Positions 40,666-52,715 of a stretch of DNA of 64,000 nt are shown here, one piece after another. Position 1 is the first letter of the stretch; each line of letters opens with the position of its first letter. The position numbers and the translations under genes are program-made. Below the pieces are notes generated by a model, which had not been told where the DNA came from, searched no databases, and saw nothing but the letters and a program-made list of their open reading frames with translations. Origin of the DNA: Moniliophthora roreri (taxonomy: Eukaryota; Basidiomycota; Agaricomycetes; Agaricales; Marasmiaceae); contig LATX02000210.1 in assembly GCA_001466705.2 (NCBI GenBank), positions 124,001 to 188,000 on the forward strand, in the 5' to 3' direction.

Positions 40666-42539
40666 CTACCCCAAGAATCACTCTCTTGAGATACAAAGTC
40701 TGGTAATATGATTCATGGCCTACAGTAACAGCTGCATATGTGCTGCATTGTTACTCAGCATGTTGCCTTGCTGGCACAATTCAAGTTGAAATCTGCCAGA
40801 AACATTGTGTTACATTACTTGCACAGTAACATTGATATGCATAACTTTTACCTTTTATTTCGCACACAAATAGAGAATATTTTGCACTTTTATGGTTGAA
40901 AATGACATATACAAGGGAATTGAGGACTAGTGTGAGCCCTGAGCAGCTAGTCAAAGTGAGTAGTAGAGAAGGATACAAAATATTAGCAGAGTAATAGTTG
41001 ACGGTAGGCCATACAAGGGTACCCAACCACTGCTAGTATGAAAATAAACAGCGAATCTGAATACAGAGGAGCATCCCAAAACCTGTAGGGAACCACACCA
41101 CATCACACCTCTCTATCGAAAGCTTACCAAAGGGAATATTTTCAATTTTAAACAATATTTTCAAACCACACCCAACTTGAAGGAAGAATAAAAGCCTTCG
41201 ATGATACATCAACGAGAATATTACCGAGAAACAGATATGAAACAGAGAATGACAAATTATCGGCGGGGGATACTCAAGATACCAATATCAAATTAGACAA
41301 ATGAAATAGACGATCGGTTACTGGAAAGGTGCCTGTATCATGGAAAGCAGAAGACAAAGCTGTATGACGAGAAGATAGCATGGCTGAGCTTATGCGTACA
41401 CTTTAGAGGAGAAATGGAAGCATATTACGTGTCCACAGAGCAGATGACAATAGACAGAGAAGGAAGAAACCATGTGGAGTGGCATGGAAGTATAATATTT
41501 TCAAATGGAGTCGGAAGGAGAGCTGTTTGATCAAGGAAATTGCAAATGATTAGTGTCAGGAGACTGCACAATCATTATAGAAAAAGAATAAAAGAAATTA
41601 TGGCTATGAAGTCTGACTACAATTGGACACTGTGACAGAGAAATTACCAAACACAGCTCAGTTTATATAATATTTAGCATCCAACTCAGTTTTATTTGTA
41701 TGTGTGACAGATATATTAGATTATTTATGTTGTAGAGTATATAAGGGGACATGTTTTGTAGGTGGAAAGCAGAAGAGATACTGCCCACCAATTACCAGAG
41801 TGTATGATGTTGTTGCTCAGGTAGAAGAGCTACCAGCAATCAGTATTTTTCAACCACTTTGGGCCCTAGCTTATTTAGTTGTGCAAGAGGCACAGGCTAG
41901 TTGAGACCTGAGATTGTAGCCCAAACCAGAGATACAAATAAAAGCTAGAAAGTGCTTAGTTTTTAATGCAAGAGGTGTGTTTTCTGATAAGAAGAATATT
42001 GTATCAGTTTACCAAGAGGGTAGCTGACATGCATTAGTATAGTCTGGTGTTTCGATGTGAATCAGAGAGGGTTTCAGGCTAGCAGTGTCTAGAAGATTTG
42101 TCCTCTTGAGAATCGTTGCAGAACATAGCTAAGAGGGCTATATTCAGGTACAAGAGGTACCTTTGTTCTTGCTTAGAAGAAGTTTATTCTTTAGGCAGTT
42201 TCTGGTCGAACATTGATACTAGTATTTGCTTTGAAGTGATTAATAAAACTATAAACCCATAAATATTATACAAAACGAACACCAATCTCGATCTGAGAAG
42301 TTGTTTTGAAGGCATTCATCTCTGAACTACCAAGCGAGACATTGAGAAATTATTCTTGACGTTGCGGTAACAGTAAACCATGCTGAACCAACTCACAAAC
42401 AAAACTGAGAATCAAGAACTTATATATACCTTTTTCGGAGGTATTTTGGCACCACAGGCCTCGTGTTTTCATAGTAGAGGCATAGGTTTTTGAGCATCTT
42501 CAATGTCAAACTACCTTCACAATGACATAGTGAAGATAG

Positions 42540-42999
42540 CTTCAAGGTTCAAGTTTGAGTTTCATTCAGAGGGTTTAAGGTTCGTTGGCTAGCACAAGGT
42601 TTATAATTAACCAGGTCAAGCTAAGGAGCTAAGACCCAATCAAGTGTTCTTAAGTACATCTCTAGTAGCTACTGGTTTGTCCCTACTGGAAGGTTGTAGA
42701 AACTACAAGAAGGATGAATAATCAGTCTGAAAGCAGAAATATGGAGTTAGACAGAAATGGGAGCTAGGAAGGTGCATATGTCCTGTGAGAAGAGAAGCAT
42801 ATGATCATGAGTCTCAGTTCTTCTGAGAAGGGAAAGGAAGTTTGAGGAAAGGTTATAGTGAAGTATATAGAATGTCCCAGACAAAGGTAATAAGAAGTCA
42901 TAGGTCATTTGAAGAAGAAAGAAGGAATATTGTCAGCTGAAAGTCACATAGCATATGAGGTGTGTCTATAGGGGGTGGAAAAATAGATAGATTGTAACA
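42540..42999 (-). repeat. Partial LTR related to A/B/C
   Basis: Holds AAGTTTGAGTTTCATTCAGA, AACCAGGTCAAGCTAAGGAG and TTCTTAAGTACAT in LTR order and ends with TTGTAACA at 42999. The TGTTAC start is missing. Most of it is included in the 1924-bp tandem unit and so recurs at 44491-44923. Confidence 0.55.
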
Positions 43000-44490
43000 C
43001 ATTGAAATTAGAACCTCTGAAGCAGACTTTTAAAATTTTCATTAGAGACTATGGTAATTTTTCTGATTTTTCTAGAGTGGTGCTCTGTTTCTATGTGCAA
43101 AACCTTGTATATATGTGATTAAATACACTCTATTAGCATATCTTTACATGGAGTGATCCCACCATCTTGGGACTAATAGAATTGACATCAGAGAATCAAA
43201 TAACATATCTGCACAGCTTGTCAGAGAATAATTTCTGATTCAGCAACACAAATGGCAGTAGGGAATGTCATTGAAAAAAAGCACAGCAGGGCCAATTCCA
43301 GGTGAGTGTAACCCAAACTAAAGTAAGTCTGGGTCAGCTAAAGTGGTTCCATATATTAATTAATAGATATCATACCTGCTGCTATGCCCCTCCAAAGGCT
43401 TGGTGGCAGTTGTATAGATAAAATATTGTATGCTGCTATGCCTTTGTTAAGGGCTAGGTCTACTGTGAATACTTATATTGGATTCATATTGTATAGTGCT
43501 CTTTGTGAACAGATAAGGTGTACTGCATGGATACTGATGGTCCTGGACTCTATTTCTATATTATTCAATACTCTGAACTCAATTTTAATGGTTCCATGAT
43601 GCCTAGATCACTGCCTGTGAAGATATCTACATATAAGTGATTTTTTTGAGTGTTTCTGGACATCTACTGAATCTGATGCTAATAAAATACTCAAAAGTTG
43701 CTCCCTACCCTTTTTTGGGTCACTGAACTCAAATCTGAAGTCACCTTGATATGGTAGTCATCTCTTGGGGAGTTATTTCATGATTACTGGCTAAATTATT
43801 TGTACAACAATTATGCTCTGTAAAAAGTATATTAGAGCACTGTAAATGCTTGGGTAAGTATATATTTCTCATCAGTACATCAACAAAGAAGTTCTGGCCA
43901 TGCTTTAGCCCATCCAAATTATTGCCTGTTCTGTAGTACTACCAAAATTGCCAAAAAAGCAGATTTGACTGTAGTGACCCAGGAAAAAATACTAGACCTC
44001 TTGACTGCTGTCCCTAATGTTCAGGCATATATAGGATGTTCCAGCTATGAGGTGTAAGGTCTAGCATCAATAGATCCCATACAAGACCATCCAACACCTT
44101 AGTTTGGGTTTTTTCAGTATTTTGCTCATATATCCACTAATACCTAATGAAATTGGCTTGTAAATTTATTTTCCTATATACTAGGACACCCAATCTACAA
44201 CATTCACCATATAGGATACTTCTATAACCATCATAAGTCATCTACCAGATTGCATAAAGCCAAAATGTCCATATTATGCACATACAGGCTATTTATCTAT
44301 TTATTATAGTACCAGATCACTGGGGAAAGGTTATCTTAGAGTGGAAATGGGTTTGATAAAGATACATGATTGTAAAAGTGCAAGAATGGTTACTAGGAAA
44401 ATTCATATGAGTAGTATCAATACCATATTCTACATATACAGGTTGTTTACCCATTATTATAGTACTGAAATCACTGGGAAAAGGTTACTT
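42567..44490. repeat. Tandem duplication of 1924 bp, copy 1
   Basis: Direct repeat with copy 2 at 44491-46414, offset exactly 1924 bp, with only a few single-base differences. Contains part of an LTR, a spacer and the inner part of an inverted arm. Confidence 0.93.
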
Positions 44491-46414
44491 CAGAGGGTTT
44501 AAGGTTCGTTGGCTAGCACAAGGTTTATAATTAACCAGGTCAAGCTAAGGAGCTAAGACCCAATCAAGTGTTCTTAAGTACATCTCTAGTAGCTACTGGT
44601 TTGTCCCTACTGGAAGGTTGTAGAAACTACAAGAAGGATGAATAATCAGTCTGAAAGCAGAAATATGGAGTTAGACAGAAATGGGAGCTAGGAAGGTGCA
44701 TATGTCCTGTGAGAAGAGAAGCATATGATCATGAGTCTCAGTTCTTCTGAGAAGGGAAAGGAAGTTTGAGGAAAGGTTATAGTGAAGTATATAGAATGTC
44801 CCAGACAAAGGTAATAAGAAGTCATAGGTCATTTGAAGAAGAAAGAAGGAATATTGTCAGCTGAAAGTCACATAGCATATGAGGTGTGTCTATAGGGGGT
44901 GGAAAAATAGATAGATTGTAACACATTGAAATTAGAACCTCTGAAGCAGACTTTTAAAATTTTCATTAGAGACTATGGTAATTTTTCTGATTTTTCTAGA
45001 GTGGTGCTCTGTTTCTATGTGCAAAACCTTGTATATATGTGATTAAATACACTCTATTAGCATATCTTTACATGGAGTGATCCCACCATCTTGGGACTAA
45101 TAGAATTGACATCAGAGAATCAAATAACATATCTGCACAGCTTGTCAGAGAATAATTTCTGATTCAGCAACACAAATGGCAGTAGGGAATGTCATTGAAA
45201 AAAAGCACAGCAGGGCCAATTCCAGGTGAGTGTAACCCAAACTAAAGTAAGTCTGGGTCAGCTAAAGTGGTTCCATATATTAATTAATAGATATCATACC
45301 TGCTGCTATGCCCCTCCAAAGGCTTGGTGGCAGTTGTATAGATAAAATATTGTATGCTGCTATGCCTTTGTTAAGGGCTAGGTCTACTGTGAATACTTAT
45401 ATTGGATTCATATTGTATAGTGCTCTTTGTGAACAGATAAGGTGTACTGCATGGATACTGATGGTCCTGGACTCTATCTCTATATTATTCAATACTCTGA
45501 ACTCAATTTTAATGGTTCTATGATGCCTAGATCACTGCCTGTGAAGATATCTACATATAAGTGATTTTTTTGAGTGTTTCTGGACATCTACTGAATCTGA
45601 TGCTAATAAAATACTCAAAAGTTGCTCCCTACCCTTTTTTGGGTCGCTGAACTCAAATCTGAAGTCGCCTTGATATGGTAGTCATCTCCTGGGGAGTTAT
45701 TTCATGATTACTGGCTAAATTATTTGTACAACAATTATGCTCTGTAAAAAGTATATTAGAGCACTGTAAATGCTTGGGTAAGTATATATTTCTCATCAGT
45801 ACATCAACAAAGAAGTTCTGGCCATGCTTTAGCCCATCCAAATTATTGCCTGTTCTGTAGTACTACCAAAATTGCCAAAAAAGCAGATTTGACTGTAGTG
45901 ACCCAGGAAAAAATACTAGACCTCTTGACTGCTGTCCCTAATGTTCAGGCATATATAGGATGTTCCAGCTATGAGGTGTAAGGTCTAGCATCAATAGATC
46001 CCATACAAGACCATCCAACACCTTAGTTTGGGTTTTTTCAGTATTTTGCTCATATATCCACTAATACCTAATGAAATTGGCTTGTAAATTTATTTTCCTA
46101 TATACTAGGACACCCAATCTACAACATTCACCATATAGGATACTTCTATAACCATCATAAGTCATCTACCAGATTGCATAAAGCCAAAATGTCCATATTA
46201 TGCACATACAGGCTATTTATCTATTTATTATAGTACCAGATCACTGGGGAAAGGTTATCTTAGAGTGGAAATGGGTTTGATAAAGATACATGATTGTAAA
46301 AGTGCAAGAATGGTTACTAGGAAAATTCATATGAGTAGTATCAATACCATATTCTACATATACAGGTTGTTTACCCATTATTATGGTACTGAAATCACTG
46401 GGAAAAGGTTACTT
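44491..46414. repeat. Tandem duplication of 1924 bp, copy 2
   Basis: Junction with copy 1 falls at CAGAG. The same five bases stand at the left border (TTCATTCAGAGGG) and the right border (ACTTCAGAGTAG), which fits microhomology-mediated duplication or unequal exchange. Confidence 0.93.
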
Positions 46415-47299
46415 CAGAGTAGAAATGAGTTTTATAAGTATACAAGGCTAAAAAAGTAAAGGAATTGTTATCAGGAAAATTCATATGAATGGTACCAATA
46501 CTATATTCTCTGCATACAGGCTGTTTACCTATTAATGCAATGCTTTTTGGCATTCCTGTACTCTCAAATCATAGGGGAGTCATTCTGTAATCTAACAGAA
46601 TGTATTAACTCAAATTAACTATTTTACAGCCCCTCTACCAAGCTCTAGTATGGCCTAGTATACATCTAGCAATACATATTATACTATTATATATGCTAGC
46701 TATAAAACAATGTCAGATATTACAATTTTAGTACTGTTATGTAGCCCTAGTCAAGTAGATTCTAAATATATACATATATTGCATATTAATTATCAATAAT
46801 TACACATAATACTAGAGATTAAAGTTTTTTGTCAAATTGAGCTTTTTGTCAAAAAAAAAAAATTTGTTGTTCTAGCTGTTGTTGTTTTTTACAAAACAGT
46901 TACTGAATACTGTTATCACTTTTTGTCAAAAAGGACCTTTTACAGGTGCCTCTTCGAAAACCCTCCTGCTCCATTAGGTCTAAGAGGAGCTCTTTTTTCT
47001 TCTTCAATTGATCATTAACAAGAGTGCAGATCTTTGCATATTGTCATCTTCTTTGGTTCTTCCTTTCTTTCTTCTTTTTTTACTCCATCTGGGCAGTCCC
47101 TTACCCTGTGACCACTTCTTCTGCATTGGAAGCAGAGCCCCTTTGTCATATATTCCTTTTCTTCAGCCTCCCTAATCCTTCTGACTGAGACCCCATCTTT
47201 CTTTCAAAAAGTTTGCTGGGGTTTCTTATTATCTTCATCCCATCTTTTCCCATACTCCCGGGCCTGCTTCCAGGTTTCATTGAAGAGAATTGCCACATT

Positions 47300-48994
47300 A
47301 ATTTGTCTAAGATAAGACTAATGGAAAACATGGGTTTTCTATTGGAGGTAAAGTTCTATCTCAAGTGGTTGTGCAAGTGTGGATCAACATGATCAGAGTT
47401 GCTGCACTTAGAACACCAACAAAACTCTTAGCTAGGTTGATTCTTTCTTATCAAAGTGCCCTATTTCATAGTGTTCACCTCCAAAGGAGTATAGATTAGT
47501 TTTAAAATGGGTTTATTTCACAACACACACACAAAACACAAAGAACACAGTGCACAAAGCACAAACACAAGAGCTGCAGCCCCATACAAAGACTCAGTAG
47601 TTGATATAGTCTGACCCTATGGAGTTCAAGACTTCCTTAAGACAACTACAGTACACAGTGTACTGGAAAAGGTCCTAGACAAATTTCTACAAAGAGCTCA
47701 GCACAGGCACACTCTTTGCTAAGACTCTAAGTGTGTCACAACCTGATACCCAACACAGGCCACACTCCAAGTGCCCAAGGCTCCTTCTTGGTGTAAAGTG
47801 TCTCTTAGAAAAGTGCTATAACCCACTCAAGATGTTACTCTTGTCTCTTACAATGCAAGTTTATTATCAGATCTCTATCTCTCTGGAGTCACTCAGGACC
47901 AATCTCCAGAGCCTGAAGTGAGAAAGCAAAACTGGAATGGTACACACAATTATACACCAAACAGACTCTTCATGTATTCACAATCAGAGGGGGCAGAGTT
48001 ACTTGAGTATATATGAATATCTGGCTGTCCTTATATATGGTCCATGGAATATATCTACAAGAAAATATAAATAATGTCCAATAATTCAGGAAATAATAAA
48101 AGAGGGAATATTCAGATGTCACAGAGTCTGGCCATTAGGGTATCTGATCATATCTGCACAGGTATCCACTTTCCTGGTGTTCTGGACTCTTAGATATTTG
48201 ATTTTTCTCTTTTCTAGATAGGTCTGGATTGATAGATGAGTCCATCCATTCTGCATTCTCTTTTCTAGCATCCACACAGCTGCCGATGTCCAGGTTTCAA
48301 AGCTTCTGAGGCTGGAACATACTGTTCCTGTTCCTGTCTCCTTTGATAATTCTTTCTTGATCTTATCTAGGACTTTGCATTCCTTAGATATCAATTATAT
48401 GTCTCATTGTATCTGTAGTCATGTAGCTACACTTGTTCTGAGGTGTTTCAACTCTTTCTGAGGTTGTGTTGCCCCTTGTTAAGTAATTTCATCTATTTGC
48501 ACCACATTAGAACTCTTTATTAAGAGATCATCTGTTTTGATTCTGATCTGCATATTCCAATGCCTGATCATTCTCTAATTGTTCCTTTTCAAGTCACCTC
48601 TCAGTTCTGATGTTTTCTCTAAGTACCTCTGTACTGTATGACTGCATGTTGCACTTTGCAGATGTCATAAAAAAGTGAATAAATTGAAAATTCCTATTGA
48701 GAGAGCTCAGTTAACTAGCCAACATGTTCCTATGGTCATAGTTAGGTTCCCTATAGGTTTCAGGAGTGATCTGCTTCAGATCTGATACATAGATAAGTCA
48801 GAATGTACAGCTTAGACACCTCTGTATAGTGTATCATATAGCTCTTTGTACTTTCCAACACACTGTAGCTTCTCTAAGACAATAACTAGCAGACTGGGCT
48901 CTCTAGTCCTTATTACCCATTATCTCATGTCATATCAAAGTGTTCTGATTCAAAAGTAACATAAATCAAATAAAATTGGGTCTTTTCTAGGTTT
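47300..48994. mobile_element. 1.7-kb insertion inside gag of element C, unclassified
   Basis: Gag coding sequence stops on both sides of this block and resumes in register (WIN | AILFNET). The borders carry CCACATTA (47292-47299) and CCATATTA (48987-48994), possibly an 8-bp target duplication with one transition. Its last ~165 bases recur at 52534-52709, including CCATATTA, so those eight bases may instead belong to the element. The only sizeable frame (48394-48119, minus) matches no family I recognise. Confidence 0.45.
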
Positions 48995-49270
48995 ACCATA
49001 TTAGTGTTTATCCAATCTTTTATAGTGTCTGGTTTTCCTTCAGGTCTTGTCATGACTTTCATCATGAGACCCCTTGGCAGCCCTTGTTTGAAGGCTTTGA
49101 TTTTCATGGTGTCATTATACCCTGTCTGATCTGCCAAGTATTGGAATTGGTAGGTGTACTCATTGGCATGTTCCTTCATCTTCAGATCTTGGAGTTTCAT
49201 CTGGATGTCAAGTTCGGTGTTGAAAGGTTCAAATACTAACTTGAATTCTTCAAGAAAATCTTTCCATTTA

Positions 49271-49892
49271 CACTATGGACAAAGGGTTCTTTTGAGATAG
49301 TTTCCCAAAGAATTTAGTCACTTGAAAATGTTTATATAGTACAGATAGATTTGATATGAAAAAGACAGTCTTAAAATTATATGCTTTGCTTTTATACTTT
49401 TTTTGTCCAAATTTTATAAAAATTAGATTAAAAACTTGATACTTTCCTGTTAATTTTAGCTAAGAGGGAATTATCAAATATTCCATTAGTCTTTAGGCAC
49501 ATTTAGCACAAATATTTTATATATTAAAGTTTTGTTTTTTTCTACTGTTTTGCAACTGTTTTAGATGTACTAAATTGGCATATGGTAATTTGATTAAGTT
49601 TTACTTCTGTTTTCCCAGAACAAAAAAATCCGGATTTTTGACCCAATTTGGTCTGGATTTCACACACTTTTGATGTACAGAAAAACACAATAACTTGGGC
49701 ACATTTTAATACTATTTTCAATGTAAATAATATAGTATATATTCCTATAATATTGCATTAAGGAAATGTTTTATTAATATAGAATAATTTACAATAAGTT
49801 TAGAGCAAATATTGCCCAGAAGAATGTATTAGTTTTTAGCAATATTTCTCAAATATTTTAGTAATCTCCAAAAGGACCTTTTGTCCATAGTG
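49271..49892. mobile_element. MITE with CACTATGGAC terminal inverted repeats and TTA target duplication
   Basis: Left end CACTATGGACAAAGGGTTCT, right end inverted CACTATGGACAAAAGGTCCT, flanked by TTA at 49268-49270 and 49893-49895. Removing the element and one TTA restores the gag frame (KAS|KWKDF), so the insertion is exact. At 622 bp, very AT-rich and without an open frame it is non-autonomous. A 3-bp TTA/TAA duplication suggests the PIF/Harbinger group (inference). Confidence 0.85.
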
Positions 49893-50740
49893 TTAGAGGC
49901 TTTAGTCAGGTCTTTGTCCTTCAAGAGTTCCTCTGTCTTCTGATTCTTCCAGAACTGCCCCAGTCCTTCCTGCATATACAAGAGTATGAACAGTTCCTTC
50001 ATTCTGTCATTCTTGAATGCTTTCAGGTTCAGCACAACATATAGCTGTACCTCCAACAGAAACTTCTTTGTATCCTTTCATTCTCCTGTGAACAGCACCA
50101 GTAAAGCAGCCTTTACTTCCTTGTCTTCAGATACTACCTGTACTGATACAGCTGATCTGATCTTCATTTCCTCCGGTTCCAGCTCCACCTTTGGCTTACT
50201 TCCTTGTGGCTTCTTATCCTCCAACATTTCCATTAGAAGTCTGGGTGTCCTTGGTTTGGAGCTGTTTTTCAGAGCTTCCAGAAGTTTCTGGAATGGGTCT
50301 GGTTCTTCAGGCAACTTGGAGGAGATATCTAATGTAGATGATCCTTTTCTCTTCAATATCAGTGGAGATAATATGTCTCTGGAATCTGCTTTGCTTAAGC
50401 CACACACTGTGAATTCTAGGGTCCAAGTTCTCTTTGTTTCTAATTCTTTGGGTCATGTCTCTTTCTGAGACAGCTTCTGTTGCAATTGCTTTGGCAAGAG
50501 GGTCAAGAGTTTCTGATAGGATTGTCTGGTTAAAAGTGGGGTTACTTATCCACCACAGCTCAATATCAACTGGGTTTGTAAAGTGCACTGCCACTCTTCT
50601 GCTTCAGCAATGTCTCATTCAATTTGCTAGTCCTGTGTTAACAGGTTGTCAGTGATCCATTTTGACTTGTTGTTCTTTTCATTCCTTGGGTAGTTGATGC
50701 CTAAACCTTAGTAGGTCAGCAATTGATCAGCCTGACCTTA

Positions 50741-51079
50741 TGTTACATTACTTGCAAAGCAACATCAACACTTCTGCACTACTGGGCTTAGTGATGTTTA
50801 GTCAGAGGTCAAGTTTGAGTTCACTCAGAGGTTTCTGAGGTTTATAATTCCTTCAATCATTGCTAGACACAAGTATTAGATTAACCAGGTCAAGCTGGAG
50901 AGCTAGAGTCCTGGTACAAGTGCTTAAATAAGTACATCTGCTGTCCACATAATACTTCATATGTAAGCAGCAATATCAGTTAAATAACAGTAATGTCTGA
51001 CACTGTCAGCATATACTGATGTCATGTTATTACAAAATAGAGAAAGGAGAAGGGAGCCAGAAATGTGTATGAGTCCATC
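50741..51079 (-). repeat. 5' LTR of element C, cut by assembly gap
   Basis: Starts TGTTACATTACTTGC, identical to 52088-52426 as far as it goes, and stops at the N at 51080. PBS-like TCAGCCTGACCT lies at 50727-50738. Confidence 0.8.
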
Positions 51080-51080
51080 N
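51080..51080. other. Single N, probable contig join
   Basis: Left side 49588-51079 and right side 51081-52426 are the same sequence twice, apart from a 146-bp absence on the right. Confidence 0.85.
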
Positions 51081-52426
51081 ATTTGATTAAGTTTTACTTC
51101 TGTTTTCCCAGAACAAAAAAATCCGGATTTTTGACCCAATTTGGTCTGGATTTCACACACTTTTGATGTACAGAAAAACACAATAACTTGGGCACATTTT
51201 AATACTATTTTCAATGTAAATAATATAGTATATATTCCTATAATATTGCATTAAGGAAATGTTTTATTAATATAGAATAATTTACAATAAGTTTAGCAGA
51301 ACTGCCCCAGTCCTTCCTGCATATACAAGAGTATGAACAGTTCCTTCATTCTGTCATTCTTGAATGCTTTCAGGTTCAGCACAACATATAGCTGTACCTC
51401 CAACAGAAACTTCTTTGTATCCTTTCATTCTCCTGTGAACAGCACCAGTAAAGCAGCCTTTACTTCCTTGTCTTCAGATACTACCTGTACTGATACAGCT
51501 GATCTGATCTTCATTTCCTCCGGTTCCAGCTCCACCTTTGGCTTACTTCCTTGTGGCTTCTTATCCTCCAACATTTCCATTAGAAGTCTGGGTGTCCTTG
51601 GTTTGGAGCTGTTTTTCAGAGCTTCCAGAAGTTTCTGGAATGGGTCTGGTTCTTCAGGCAACTTGGAGGAGATATCTAATGTAGATGATCCTTTTCTCTT
51701 CAATATCAGTGGAGATAATATGTCTCTGGAATCTGCTTTGCTTAAGCCACACACTGTGAATTCTAGGGTCCAAGTTCTCTTTGTTTCTAATTCTTTGGGT
51801 CATGTCTCTTTCTGAGACAGCTTCTGTTGCAATTGCTTTGGCAAGAGGGTCAAGAGTTTCTGATAGGATTGTCTGGTTAAAAGTGGGGTTACTTATCCAC
51901 CACAGCTCAATATCAACTGGGTTTGTAAAGTGCACTGCCACTCTTCTGCTTCAGCAATGTCTCATTCAATTTGCTAGTCCTGTGTTAACAGGTTGTCAGT
52001 GATCCATTTTGACTTGTTGTTCTTTTCATTCCTTGGGTAGTTGATGCCTAAACCTTAGTAGGTCAGCAATTGATCAGCCTGACCTTATGTTACATTACTT
52101 GCAAAGCAACATCAACACTTCTGCACTACTGGGCTTAGTGATGTTTAGTCAGAGGTCAAGTTTGAGTTCACTCAGAGGTTTCTGAGGTTTATAATTCCTT
52201 CAATCATTGCTAGACACAAGTATTAGATTAACCAGGTCAAGCTGGAGAGCTAGAGTCCTGGTACAAGTGCTTAAATAAGTACATCTGCTGTCCACATAAT
52301 ACTTCATATGTAAGCAGCAATATCAGTTAAATAACAGTAATGTCTGACACTGTCAGCATATACTGATGTCATGTTATTACAAAATAGAGAAAGGAGAAGG
52401 GAGCCAGAAATGTGTATGAGTCCATC
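51081..52426 (-). repeat. Second copy of element C gag/LTR segment
   Basis: Repeats 49588-51079 with no difference that I found by eye, except that 49804-49949 (right end of the MITE and adjoining gag) is missing. The predicted gag pieces 51941-51425 are identical in sequence to 50594-50078. Likely an allele or an unmerged contig overlap. Confidence 0.88.
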
Positions 52427-52533
52427 AGAAAGAGAAGCATAGAGAAAGAGAAAGGAGAGCTGGGAAGGTGAATGTGTCCAAGAGAAGGGGAAGCATACAT
52501 AATAAATAAGTACAAAAGAGGAAAGTCATAACA
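52088..52533 (-). repeat. Complete LTR of element C
   Basis: 446 bp from TGTTACATTACTTGC to TCATAACA. It contains AACCAGGTCAAGCTGGAG and the CTTAAATAAG box at the positions seen in A and B. Confidence 0.75.
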
Positions 52534-52715
52534 GTATCATATAGCTCTTTGTACTTTCCAACACACTGTAGCTTCTCTAAGGCAATGACTAGCAGACTGG
52601 GCTCACTCTAGTCCTTATTACCCATTATCTCATGTCATATCAAAGTGTTCTGAATCAAAAGTAATGTAAATCAAATAAAATTGGGTCTTTTCTAGGTTTG
52701 CCATATTACCATGAC
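52534..52715. repeat. Copy of the right end of the 47300-48994 insertion
   Basis: Matches about 48829-48994 from GTATCATATAGCTC to CCATATTA with scattered transitions. The element C LTR therefore sits inside, or next to, another copy of that insertion. Confidence 0.75.

Larger units (their letters stand above)
38913..46948. mobile_element. ~8-kb structure with long inverted terminal arms
   Basis: The left arm (38913 to about 40180) is the inverted complement of about 45550-46948. The outer ends read GTAAAGG...TTTTTGGCAAAAAGT (left) and, inverted, CTGTAAAAGGTCCTTTTTG then ACAAAAAGT (right). TTGACAAAAA words recur near both ends. The right end abuts the gag-pol junction of element C, whereas the left end abuts the decayed gene at 37795-38800. 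No transposase is recognisable inside. It may be a large non-autonomous TIR element or a rearrangement of repeats, and the N at 39238 lies in the left arm. Confidence 0.6.
46949..50740 (-). pseudogene. Fragmented gag of Gypsy element C
   Basis: Gag is in three pieces. Right: 50594-49896, including NKENLDP and EEMKIRSAVSVQVVS...EVKAAL, matching element A gag. Middle: 49267-48996, with FLEEF, LKMKEHANEYTYQFQYLADQ and RPEGKPDTIKDWIN. Left: about 47299-46957, with NETWKQAREYGKRWDED and the zinc-knuckle region CFQCRRSGHRVRDC. The pieces are separated by a MITE (49271-49892) and a 1.7-kb insertion (about 47300-48994). The left piece ends in the slippery GGGTTTT (46957-46963) followed by CGA instead of a stop, directly beside the inverted-repeat structure. 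No pol of C is present in the window. Confidence 0.8.

Noticed and set aside
43384..43599. 71-residue frame repeated at 45308
   Set aside because: Identical because it lies in the 1924-bp tandem unit; no motif, and surrounding sequence is non-coding.
49986..50468. 160-residue Ser-rich plus-strand frame, repeated at 51333
   Set aside because: Antisense shadow of gag of element C; its repetition only reflects the duplicated segment.
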